Positions 11,401 to 32,149 of a DNA stretch of 64,000 nucleotides are shown here, piece after piece; the stretch's first letter is position 1; each line of letters starts with the position of its first letter. The notes below the pieces were generated by a model. It made no database searches. It worked only from the letters and a program-made list of their open reading frames with translations, and had not been told where the DNA came from. A program made the translations under genes and the position numbers. The stretch is from Pleodorina starrii (lineage: Eukaryota > Chlorophyta > Chlorophyceae > Chlamydomonadales > Volvocaceae). The stretch lies in assembly GCA_030267565.1 (NCBI GenBank), contig BRXU01000009.1:3048001-3112000 (forward strand), written 5' to 3'.

Positions 11401-14400
11401 CTCTGCTTCCAGCCTCAGCCTCAGCGTCGCGGATTGGGGGCAGCTGCTTACGGCCGCGCTGGACGCCGGCATTCAGCCGCCGGCGCCCGCCCTGGCTGCA
11501 TACTGCTCGCACCTCTTCCCGTTACTGGCCGAAGAAGCGGGCCGGCAGCAGCAGGAGCAGCAGCAGCGACAGAGCCGGACGGATGACGGCGAGCGGCAGC
11601 GGGCACTCTGGGCGGCGGCCGAGAGCGCGCTGCGGCGGGTGCTGCTCAGGGTGCTGCCCTGGGTGCCGCCGACGCCGCTGGCGTCACTGCTCGCTGCGGA
11701 GGGCTTCCTGGCCCGGGCGCCGCTGCAGGCCGCCAGCATGGGTCAGCTGGGCCTTGTGTGCACTTACTGCACCCAGGCCGGGATGGTGGTGGGGAAGGAG
11801 GCGGTCTGGGAGCGGCTGCGGATGGAACTGCGGCGGCGGGCGAATGCCGCCATGACGAGGGAAGGGGCGGCGGCGGCGCAAGTCAACGCCGGTGCTGTGC
11901 GGCGCCAAGCCGGCGGCGGCCCCACTCAGCAGAGCCCGGCGCGGCAGGAGGCCGCAGCTGCTGCACAACGTGACCCGTGGGTCGCTGCTGGCACCGGCCC
12001 TGCGTCAGCTGCTGACGTGGCGGCGGTGTGCTATGCCGTACAGACGAGCAGCATGGACCCCGACGCAGCGGCCGCTCTGCAGTGGCTGCGAAGGCTCTTG
12101 GCTGAGGAGGCCGCAGCGGCGGGGGCGACGGCGGACCCCAAGTCGTCTCAGAGGAACCCCAAGGACGCGCGGGCAGGTGTGCCGGCCACTGGCGGCGCCT
12201 CTCCGGGGCACTGGTACCCCGCGGACAGCCGGCCGCTGGCGGCGCTGGCGGCCCTGCAGCGGCTCTGGGTGCTGTACGGCGACCGTTGCGGAGGCAGTAC
12301 GGTTAGTACGATAGATGAGATGGAGGCGCTCCGCCAGGGCCTCAAGACGGCTTTTCAGAGCGAGGATGCCTTGGATGTACTGCTGCCGTACCAGATCGTC
12401 CAGCTGGTTGAGCTGTACGACACTACCGCGCTTGGGGTCCCCGACGAGCTTGTAGCGGCGGCCCCGGTCGATGCGGCGGAGGGGCTGCTGCCACAGGGTG
12501 TGGCGGCGGCCGTGCTGCAGCGGCTCGCGGCTGGCGTGGGCAGCGACAGCGTCGCGGCATCTCCGGCCTCCCCGGCCCTGGTAGCGACGGCGCTCGCCAA
12601 GCTCCTGCCCATTGCCACGGGCCCCGGTAGCGGCAGCAGCCTCGACGGCGCGAGCGGCCGGCAGCAATTGCCACGATGGGCGGTTGCGCTAGCCGCCGTA
12701 GCGGAGACAGCATTGCCTTCGCTGCCGCTGCGCAGGGCGGCGGCACTGCTGATGGCGCTGGAGGGACGGTCGGGCTGGCGGCTTCAGATGCCGTTGTTGC
12801 AGATGCTGGTGGGGCGGCTTCTTGAGCAGGGCCCGGAGGCGGACTGGCAAAAGGGCGACGGCGGCGACAGGAGGGCCCGAGAGGCCGTGGTCGCCAGGAG
12901 GCCGCCGCCAGGAGTTGCGACAGTCGACGCGGATGCGCTCTCCGGCCGCGAGTTGCTGCAGGTGGGTTCTGTGTTGAATGAAGTTTTACAGATTACAAAG
13001 GACTTCGGAAGATCATTAGCTATACTCACTAACCTGCACCGCATTTCATTCCACCTCACCCCATGCACATGCACGTGTGTTTGCCCCCGTGTGTTCGCCC
13101 CCGTGCCTCGTCTCCAGGTCGTCATTGCACTCATCAACCTCGCGTCCCAGTCCCAGCAATCCCAGTCCCAGCTCCAGAGCCAGAACCGGCAGCATCACCA
13201 GCCCCAGCCCACACACCACACGCCCAGCCCATCATCCTCCGAGGAGGTTCTCGCCGCCGTGCAGCCGCTGCTGGAGCGGCTCTTCCCTGCCGCGGAGCAG
13301 CAGTTGCAGGCGGCGGCGCTGCACGAGCAGTTGGCGAGACGGGTCCGGGCGTCGGGAGTCGCAGCCGCGCAGTTTGTGGATCTGCAAAGGTCTGCTGTCC
13401 GGCTGAAGAAGTCCGCTGACACATGGGGTGTGGCAATTGCTTGGGAGTCGGCCCGGGAGGCCTCTCGCGTCATGGCCTCGGCCGTGATTGCGTTGCTGCT
13501 GCAGCACATGGGAAACCCGGAAGTGGAGCAGCAGCAGCGGCTGGAGGAAGGGCGGCCTGCTGACCAGCAGCTGCAGAACGAACCGGCCGAGGCTGCGGGG
13601 GCTGCAGTTCCGGCGCAGGAGGCGGGGGCGCTGGTTTCGGCGCTGGTTTCCGCACGCGGGGACCGGGCCCTGCCGCGGCCGGTGGCGGCGGTGGTGTTGC
13701 TGCTCCTGGGCTGCGAGGGGGTCGTGCAGGCGGTGCCGGAGGCGCAGCTGCGCCGGGCGCTGATCACGAGCCTGGTGGGGCACGAGGGACTGCCCATGCG
13801 CGAGGACACTGCGGCGGCGCTGGCGGCGCGAGTGAGGATGGCGACCGGGGCTCTGGCGCCTTTGGATCGGGCCCGGCAGCTGCGGCTTTGCGGCGCCAGT
13901 GCGGTGTTTTCACACCGGGAGATATTGCACGAGGACTATTCCTGGAAGCGGCTGCGGGGCTTGGAGTTGGAGGACCGGGAGAAGTTTCTGCGGGAGATGT
14001 ACGAATCTGGGCTTCAGGTGAGGCGGGAAGACGGGATCTGGGAGCACGGCTTTAGGCGGAACGGATGTACGGTAATTAAAGACACAGAGGAGTACGAGGT
14101 GCGGGAGCTTCGTCGACGTAGCGCTGGACATGGGTGCCTTGCTATCCCGCTGATGTGGGGGCGGAGAACCGGGGAACCATGGTAACTCCTCGCCATTGTA
14201 TTGTGTAATCCGGCTCCTCAATTCAAGCGGCCACAGTATCGCTGTGGCGGTGGCCACCGCCGTGCTGCAGCGGCCTGTGCGACAGCGCCCGGAGATATTT
14301 TCTGTTCCTTGGCGGCGCCGCAGCGCGCCTCTGGCCCTGCTCCTGACCCCTCCCTTCGGCCGCTCGCGAATCTCGGAATGTGCAGGAGCTCACTGCCGCG

Positions 14401-16755
14401 ACGGTTATGTATAAGAACGATCTCACGTCTTTACACAACGGCATGATTGTCGCCATGTTGACATGGAGCAGCCCGGGCGGCCCCTTGCTGTCGCCCGAGA
14501 ACCTGCCGACGGCCCTCGAGTGCTTCCGCCACCTGAGGCTGTTGGCGGGCCGCCTCGACAGAATGCCCGGGCTCTACTTCGCGGCCGCGGATGTGGCCCG
14601 ATCCGGGGGCAACTACACGCGCGCCCTGGTGTCGACTCGTTGGCCGGAAGCAGGCGGCAAAAGTGGCAGCGACCCAAAGGCCTGGCCGCGGCTGCTGTGG
14701 GCCCTCCTGGACGAGTTGTGCGAGATGGGTGAGGTACTGGGAGGGTTGTGGGGTAATGGGGAGGTTGGGCGAAGGCTCTTCTGTCCTGTTCCATTCTGCA
14801 CGGGCCTAACGTCGGACGGGACTACGAGCACTGTGCACAGAAAACAAGCCCGTTATGGTTATGGGGAGTAGGGTGTCAGCGACGCCACGAGTGGCCATCT
14901 ACGCCGCTGCCCGCGGGCCTGTGAAGCTGTGGTTAGGAGGCGCACGGCAACAGCGCACGCCATGCTTGCACGCGGCGGGTGGCGCCGGTGCGGCCGGGAT
15001 ACCAGCGACAGTGACGATAGTGATGGCGATGGCGGTTCACGCCTGGCCGCTGCGTGGGCCTGAGTTTGGTTTTTGGGGGGCGGGGGCAAAGCGAGATGCG
15101 CTGTTCTGCACCTCCGGACCGGCCGTTAGGGAGGGTCTCGGTATGTACCGAAGCTCACGGACTTGGGTTTGTATGTTTGCATATGCCTTGCGCTCACTTC
15201 TTAGGCCAGGTCCGCACCCCTTTCCCCGCATGTTCTGCTTCTATCTTCCGCTTCCATTCCGTTACTCTCCCGTGTTCCGGCGTAACGCGGATATCCCCCG
15301 TCCGCAGGCCCGGCCGACCTCATGCGGTATCATGCCCAGCTGAGTACCTGGGTGGTGCTCTCCAACCTTGGTGTGCGGACACCGACCTGGCGACCGCAGG
15401 AGGCGGATGAGTCTTCGAAATTAGTTGCCTTGGAGATCGGCAGGGAAATCGAGAATTCGTTCTTTTGGAGGTACGTAAGCCAGGACGGCCCGTACATCCT
15501 CGGCGCGGGCGAGGCGGCGTCGTTCGCGAGGGCCCTATGGCCGAGCGTTGAGGCGCACGCCCGCGCCGTGACGGAGCGCTCGGGCTCGTGGACATCACAT
15601 CGGGCAGCACCGCCGCCGCTGGCAGCACCGCCGGCGAGCGCGATGGCGGAGGCGGAGAGTGGCGCTCTGCTGAGCTGTCGGCAGCTGGGGCTGTTGTACG
15701 GCCTGGTGGCCTTGCGGTCGGCGCTGGCGTCCGCGGGCCACGAGGAGGAGATGGAGCGGTACCGGGACCAGGTCTGTCGCTGCTTGCCGTGTCTTGCCGT
15801 ACCGCGCCGTGATGGCGGTACGAGCGGCGGTCCGTGTTGTCCGGAATTTGGAACCGGAGCTTGGAAGCGGAGTTTGTCCCACCTCCGCTTCCAAGCCTTA
15901 AGCTGTGGGCTCCCTTTAGTGGCGCCGTGAACCAAAGGGCCATTCCTCAGGTAACTACTTAGCCTCCCCCTCCTCCTCCTGCACCTCCTTACAGCCACCC
16001 ATTGCAGGGAACCCCAACTGACAGAGTTACGGTACCGTAACCAACCAAGCAGAAACCAATCAAGAGCCCCCCGACCCACCCTCCCTCCCCAGATCTGGCC
16101 CCTCTACCTGGCGGCCCTCGATGAGCTCGTGGCCCGCACAGACCTGGCCCCCTTGGACCACCTGAACGCCGTACTGGACGCCGTACAGCCCCTCGTCTGC
16201 CCGGAAGTAAACGACATGATTTGGCCGCCTCACTACAAGTACCAGTCTGGCGGCAGCGGCGGCGGCGGTGTTATGTCGCAGCTGGCGGACCGCCTGGCAG
16301 CCGTCGTTGAGCCGCTGATCAGTGGCCGCGTGCCGCTGCCGCAGCTCTGGCCCGGCGAGCAGGACGAGCCAGAGTACGACGCGCTCTGGAAGGCCTTCCG
16401 ACCCGCATGCCTTGGGCCGCTGGAAGACGACCTGTACTGGCCCGCGGGCTCCCCCTTGCGGTTGCAGCTGCCGGCGGCGCTGTCTCCGCCACCGGGGCGA
16501 CGCCACGGCTTTGGTGACCCCGTCGGAGACGCGGCGCGGGAGGAATTTGTGGCGCGTCTGGAGCCGTGGCACGTCGCTGTGGACCGGCTGGTCATGATGA
16601 CAGCGGAGTTGCAGAAGGCGGATATTGTACCCGTCACCGTCCGCCTGGTCGCACGCGGTGTCGACGAGGAAACTGTGGCGGGGTGCGTCTTGTCAAGGTA
16701 CCTGTGGACGATGCTGAAGCTGCTGGAGTACGCCGCGGCTCAAAACATGTCATGA
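5646..16755 (+). CDS. Giant OPR-like, probably chloroplast RNA-binding protein (copy B)
   Basis: Exons are 5646-6035, 6325-6842, 6925-8080, 8473-8880, 9109-9384, 9510-9659, 9884-12961, 13118-14017, 14386-14728, 15308-15771 and 16093-16755. All eleven join in one frame with GT-AG introns, giving 2,781 residues. The first 40 residues are rich in Ala, Arg and Pro and suit a chloroplast transit peptide. Degenerate repeats of about 38 residues recur, each with a small helix, a Gly-x-x-Pro-Pro turn and a second helix (for example near residues 1070 and 1230: YAPPPHLLTKVYDATRRAL, ARPPAAFVESMLLRAEKAV). This fits the octotricopeptide repeat family, whose known members bind specific chloroplast RNAs. 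Ala/Gly/Gln low-complexity spacers separate repeat blocks. I see no RAP domain. Exon 7 alone is 1,026 codons. The family call is moderate; target RNA and location are inference. The 3' exons (from 14386) could belong to a separate gene if transcripts end in intron 8. Confidence 0.72.
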
Positions 16756-18077
16756 CGCCGTACACCGAATGACTTAGGACACGCAGCAGCTTCAGTCCGC
16801 TTATCGAGCTGAGAGCACTACGGGCAATACGTAATTGGCGCAAGAAGCCTTCATCGTTGCATTGCATCATATGAGGGCCACCCTCAAGGTTGTGTGCGTG
16901 GTGCGGCATCTGCTGATGCACTCGGGGTTCACTGATGCAGCGACGGACTCCGGTCGGGGCCCTGGGCTCTGGGGCGCTGACTCAGCTACCTTTTACCGTA
17001 CAGACGGTACAGTCGCCCGTCCCGAACTCGGATTAGCGCCAATCTGCCGACCTTAGTATCCGTACCAGCAATGCGCTGTAGGTGCATCGTTTCCCACAGC
17101 GCGTGGTTCCGCCATACCCCTGCCTGGGACGGGTCGCCGCCTCTGCCGTGCAAGCAGCATATGACGGCCAGTGTCCATGACAACACACCGGACACCGCAC
17201 AGAGCTGTTTCAGCGCACAGATCCTGCAAGACGCCTGCGCACACGCGCACTGCGCGGCGTCGGACATTGTCACATCTTGGCGTGCCAGACACAAGAGCTC
17301 TGACCCCCCTCATCCGATCCGATCCGCAAAATCCCTTTACCTACTCAAGTACGCGGTGACAGGGAGGGAGTGGTCCCGGGGCAGCGCCGTCGCATTCACA
17401 AGGGCGCGTTGATCCGGGGACGTGGCCACATCAGCAAGGAGGACCAGAGCGCTCATGTCCTGCCGCAGCCGTACTCTTTCGACGTCCAGACTCCAGAGCA
17501 GTTCTATCGGTCACTCGAACAGCACTGATCGCTGGCCGTCATGGGTCACCGCCCACGCACAGCCCAGCATCCGCTCGGCATCCCAGCCATCCCACGACAG
17601 CTCGGGCACACACAAGACATAGCACCAAAGCAGAACACACGCAGCGGTACAAGGTACCTGGACAAGTCGCCAGGGACGGGGTTAGGGCTGCTCCACAGAA
17701 GCTGCAGGCAGCGCACGACTTGACACAGACGGCGCAGGCGCGCAGCCCACCACGCTGGACACCCCCGCCTACCTACCTATCTGCCTACATTGGCCCACTA
17801 CTGACGCGCTTTCCTGGACCACTACATAAGGGTACAAACGCTCCGACAACCGCAGCCGCAAAACAACAGCTGGTGCTGCCGAAAGCCCTCCGTGGCCGCC
17901 AACGAATGACGCCTCCGAAACCACTCCAGTTCACCCGTTGGCGGCCGCCTGCGGCACATGGCACGCACACAGCTGCGCACCCCTCTCCGAGGCGGGGGTA
18001 GCAGCACCCCTCACGGACTGGGAGAGCGGGCGCCGTCGTGGGGGCAGGCCTCCCAAAGGCGACCCAGGCCCGGCTCC
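16756..18077. other. Convergent intergenic region, OPR copy B / QARS
   Basis: It lies between the stop codons of two convergent genes and presumably holds both 3' UTRs. No reading frame with splice support or homology was found. I saw no clear TGTAA signal for either gene here. Confidence 0.6.
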
Positions 18078-28223
<10,146 letters not shown>

Positions 28224-29436
28224 CTTGCTGCTTCACGCCTTTCGCGCGTCAATAAGGGTTTCGAGTCGTCCGCGGCAGTCTGAACAATAATTTGGTCACA
28301 CAGGGTACAAGTAGCGACAAGAGGCAACTGCTTGCCATCAACCGCTTGACTTTCGCTTGACTTATTGCGGTATCGGGGGTGACGTACGGCGCCGAGTTTC
28401 CGGTACACAGACAACCGCTGTGTTGCATGGTTGAAGCGGCCAACTTACTCGGCTTACACGGGCACTACTTAAAAGCGATTACGAATGCGCGCCGTCTGCC
28501 CTCCTGGTCAGAGCCTGGCGGCACCTGCCCTCGCCTGTACGCCACCGCAGCAGCAACGGCAGCGGCGGCAGAAAGGAAAACACCAATTGACAGAGCATGG
28601 CCACACTGCAACGGCAGCCTTGGGCCAACACCCCTTGTGCCATGGCCGCACATCAGAAGCCTTCTGAAAACTAGCACGGCTCGCCTAAGAGGTCCCCTTG
28701 CCAGCCCTTGCCCCGTGGCATGGCCGTCCCTGCTTTGCCTTTCTTGGCGGCGCGCCTGCTGCCGCCATGTCATGCCTTGTCATCTACCTGGCCTCCCCAC
28801 TTTCGCTAGGGCCCCCATCCTCATCCGCGCGGTATGGCAATGTATACAGCATGCATCGTTCACTCCATGGAGGTTTCGCAATGTTGGAACGGATTGTATT
28901 ACACGGGGACGTTCAACCCAAAAGGTTCGCTGGTGCACATCGCGTCTGACGCTGGCCGCACGCGGCCTATGTGATGCGCAGCCCTAGCCGTGCTGCCCAA
29001 TGCCCCGATCTTCTATGGTACGGAGAGTCCTCGTTGAGCTGCCCTAGCTTCGGGTACATCACGCCCCTCAACGCCCACGAGAAGCGATAACCAGTCCACA
29101 CCCCGCACGGCGCAAGTCGATCTTCAGCAACTTCGCCCCTCAGCGCTGGGGCTAGCGAGTCCTGGGGCAAAGCACCACTGAGATGCCATTGGCCGTTGAC
29201 AGTTGACCCGCAACGACTTCGTCGTACGTGCTTCCCCCCAGACTTGAGATTGTTTTGACCCCATCGCTTCCTGCTTTAAGAAAACCGATATGAAAAACTT
29301 TATTGAGAGTGGTTGCACTGCTCCGGCTGTTATTCTCCGATATCCAAGCGGCCGAAAGTCCGAAACCCAAGTGGCGCGCTGTTCAGACATCGGTTTGGGC
29401 CTAGACTTGTTGTAGCTCAGCTAGAGGTACAAGCCA
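28224..29436. promoter_or_regulatory. Divergent intergenic region, QARS / uS2m
   Basis: It lies between the start codons of two divergently transcribed translation genes and must contain both promoters and 5' UTRs. A long frame across 28379-28987 lacks homology, an ATG start and splice support, so I treat it as non-coding. No specific promoter motif was identified. Confidence 0.5.
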
Positions 29437-30949
29437 ATGTTAGCGCGATTGCTTTCGTTTGGCCGCCCAGGTGCGCCTTGGTGATGGCCACTCGCTTGAT
29501 CCATTTCCGGATTGATATTTGATACCACAATGATACATCGCTAAGTTACTCCAAAATTTTGCAATCTGCAGTGGTGGCAGCAGCGGAGGTCGCCTCACGG
29601 GCTGGCATTTCTGGGCTTGACGCATCACTCGTCACGAGCAGCTCAGCAGCAGCAGCAGTCGCTCTGCCGCTGTCGCGCGACGGCGGCCGTGATGCGAGCA
29701 CCAGCTACGAAGCGTTCGCAAATGTAGGTCGCATTGCAGTCCTCTCACCGGGGGCCACAGCCGCGGCGCGGGCAGGGCCGCACCTGACCTCCCACCGCCC
29801 ACGCCCTGCTCCATTCACGCTCAGGCCCCGCAACCTTGGAACCAACACCTCCGGCTCCGCTCACCTTCCGCGCCGCATCGCCCTTACGCGACGCTCAGCT
29901 CACCAGCCGCCGCCGCATCGCAAGCTGCGCCCGCAAGCCTCGCGCACGACGCTGCAGCGCGTCCCAGCGCCGCGGTAGAGCCGGCAGTGACGGGCATTGA
30001 CACAAACGCGCTTGTGGCTGAGGCGGAGGCCGACAACGACGATGCGCTGCGCGGCTTGGACATGGAGTCGCTGTTGCGCGTGCTGCTGCACCCGGTGCCA
30101 CTGGGCCGCAAGTTCAACCCCGCGCTCTTCTCCGGCGCCGCCGCGCCGGTCGTCCAACTGGGTCGCGAAGCCCTCTTCTTCGACCCCGCGTCCACCCTGT
30201 CCTCCACCATGCGCGCGCTGCACGTCATCCGCAGCGTGCTGCGTTCCGACGGCCACGTGCTGATCGTGAACCCCAACCCCGCCATGCGGCCGCTGCTGCG
30301 TGAGGCGTCTTACCTCTGCCTCAACCGCAACGTCTGGTTCTGGTCGCGCGACTGGGTCCCCGGCGCGCTCTCCGACACCTCCCGCGCGATGTCGGCGGTC
30401 CTAGACCCCCACTATTGTCAGCCCAACCGGCGCCTGATGGCCGCGCGCGGCCTGGCGCTCCGGAACCCGCTCTGCCCGCCCGGCTCCCTGGAGTGGAACC
30501 GGCTGCATCCTGCTCCCAAGCTGAGCGAGGAGGATGTGAGGAAGCTGGAGGCGGGGCGCAAGGCGCTGGCGCGGCAGCGCCGCGAGCGCGAGCGTGCGCG
30601 GGAGCACCGTCAGGCGCTGGAAGGGTTGGCGGCGGCGCGTGCGCGCGAGGCGAAGCTCCTGCCGGCGGGGGTACAGCCGACGGTGGGCCGCGGCGGCCAC
30701 GCCGATCGGCTGGCGCTGGTGGTGGCGCTGGATCTGTCCTTTGGCGGCGAGGCCGTGCGCGAGGCTGCAGAGCGCAAGATCCCCACGGTCTCGCTGCTGA
30801 ACGGCCACTCGGACACCGCCGCAGTGACGTACCCCGTCTACGCGTCCGAGTCGCACGCGGGCTTCCAGCACTTCTTCCTGGAGTGGCTGCTGCGCGTGGT
30901 GAACCTGCCGCCGCCAGCGGCGCCGGGGTCGGGGTCGGGGAAGGTGTAG
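29437..30949 (+). CDS. MRPS2: Mitochondrial small ribosomal subunit protein uS2m
   Basis: Exons 29437-29470, 29572-29727 and 29907-30949 join in frame to 410 residues. It starts with MLARLLSFGRP, a plausible mitochondrial presequence; the next 90 residues are Ala/Ser-rich and poorly conserved. From about residue 110 it shows uS2 features: a LGRKFNPAL-type entry, a FDPASTLSSTMRALHVI helix, DGHVLIVNPNP, a WVPGALSD element, and a C-terminal LVVALDL, EAAERKIPTVSLL and AAVTYPVYA. Between the two halves lies a charged, probably coiled-coil insertion rich in Arg, Glu and Lys (about residues 280-335), which bacterial uS2 lacks. The donor at 29727/29728 was chosen because the alternative at 29723 breaks the frame. 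The acceptor at 29907 could instead be 29925, which would remove six residues. It is transcribed away from QARS. Confidence 0.82.
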
Positions 30950-30963
30950 TTAACGCGGGTTGG

Positions 30964-30968
30964 TGTAA
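30964..30968 (+). terminator. Candidate TGTAA polyadenylation signal, uS2m
   Basis: TGTAA lies only 15 bases after the stop codon, so the 3' UTR would be very short. No other TGTAA on this strand was noticed in the next several hundred bases. Confidence 0.3.
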
Positions 30969-31578
30969 AAGTGGGTAGGAGCTGATGCTGATGCTGAGGC
31001 TGCTGCAGCGGCATTTCGCGTTGGGCGGTTGCGGTCGCAATGGTCCAACATTGGCCGATTGGAGGCACAGGGGCCTCAGCGCGTGGGGCGACTGTGCGCA
31101 TCGGAAGGCTGAATGCAAAGCTGGAATTGAACATGATTTTCGTGTGCTTGTGTCATGCTTGAGGTGCATGTGGATAGTTTGATGGGTTTGGGATGGGTAA
31201 CGGTATGGCTGGAGGTTGGACAACTGAAGCCTGGAGTCGAGTGAAGGCGGCGCCGGGGAAGTGTCTACGTACGACAGGCTGGGGTTGCCGTATGTAGCAA
31301 GAGCGCATGAAGGTCGTTCGGGGCCCCGGATCGCGTTACAAAGCTCTGCGGGTGCTGCTCGTGATTGGTCGCGGTGCCGATGCAGATGACGTTGGCCGCG
31401 TATAGAAGTGCAGCGTTAGGAAGCCGTGACCGGCTGAGTGGCTGAAGCGCAATTGTCACAAGGTACTGCGTTGCGGGGCCCTCTCGACGAAGAGGGTTCG
31501 CACGTCATGTTTCCCGTGGCAGTGTTGGCGTGTGGGGGCCTGGGAGACGTGGTGAGGTGACAACTCTGGTGGGCCAGG

Positions 31579-31583
31579 TTACA
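31579..31583 (-). terminator. Candidate TGTAA polyadenylation signal, HLTF-like gene
   Basis: TTACA on the plus strand is TGTAA in transcript sense, about 570 bases after the stop codon, a usual 3' UTR length for volvocine algae. Confidence 0.3.
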
Positions 31584-32149
31584 TTCATTCGTTCGCCTCG
31601 GTCACGCAGTCCGAGGCACAACGGCGACATGGGCGCAAGCACGGAACTGCGGATCTGCCCCCACATCGCCGGACTTCCTCACAGCACTGGGCCTTCTTTG
31701 CAACTGCGGCGTTTGCCGGCAGTCACGATCAAAGTCAATCTCCACGCAAGACATGCAATACCATCCTGTTTGCACGCCGGCCAGCTGGAACGCGCCAGTG
31801 AGGTTGCGTCTGCTGCGTCCCCTGCAGTCGTCGACGTCGCCTCCGTTCCATTGCCATGGTCCTATCCTCGTTGCCTCAATGCGGCCAAGCCGCGGTAAGC
31901 AGGTCGCCGCAGGTCTTTCTTCAGCTGTAGCAGCGCTTAGCACCGAAATCCAAATCCCGTCGGACACCAACATCCAGAACCCGCAGCGGCAGCATATTAA
32001 CCCAGCAAGGGCCTTTTGCAGGCCCTACCATGTCCACCGCGGGCCATGTCTGCCCCACCTTCGGGACATACCGACTATAGGAGGGCGCACGCTTGCAAAA
32101 GCACGAACGTGTACACGACGGTACGACGAAGCTCGCCGGGGCTTCATTT

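Larger units (their letters stand above)
30950..32149. other. Convergent intergenic region, uS2m / HLTF-like
   Basis: This holds the 3' UTRs of two convergent genes. I found no further gene. Candidate TGTAA signals are listed separately. Confidence 0.6.

Noticed and set aside
10079..11512. 477-codon minus-strand frame inside the OPR-like gene
   Set aside because: It is antisense to the large exon 7; Arg/Pro/Gln-rich composition is the usual shadow of GC-rich Ala/Leu codons on the other strand.
28379..28987. 202-codon plus-strand frame between QARS and uS2m
   Set aside because: No ATG at its start, no homology, Cys/Arg/Pro-rich shadow-like composition and no splice partners.
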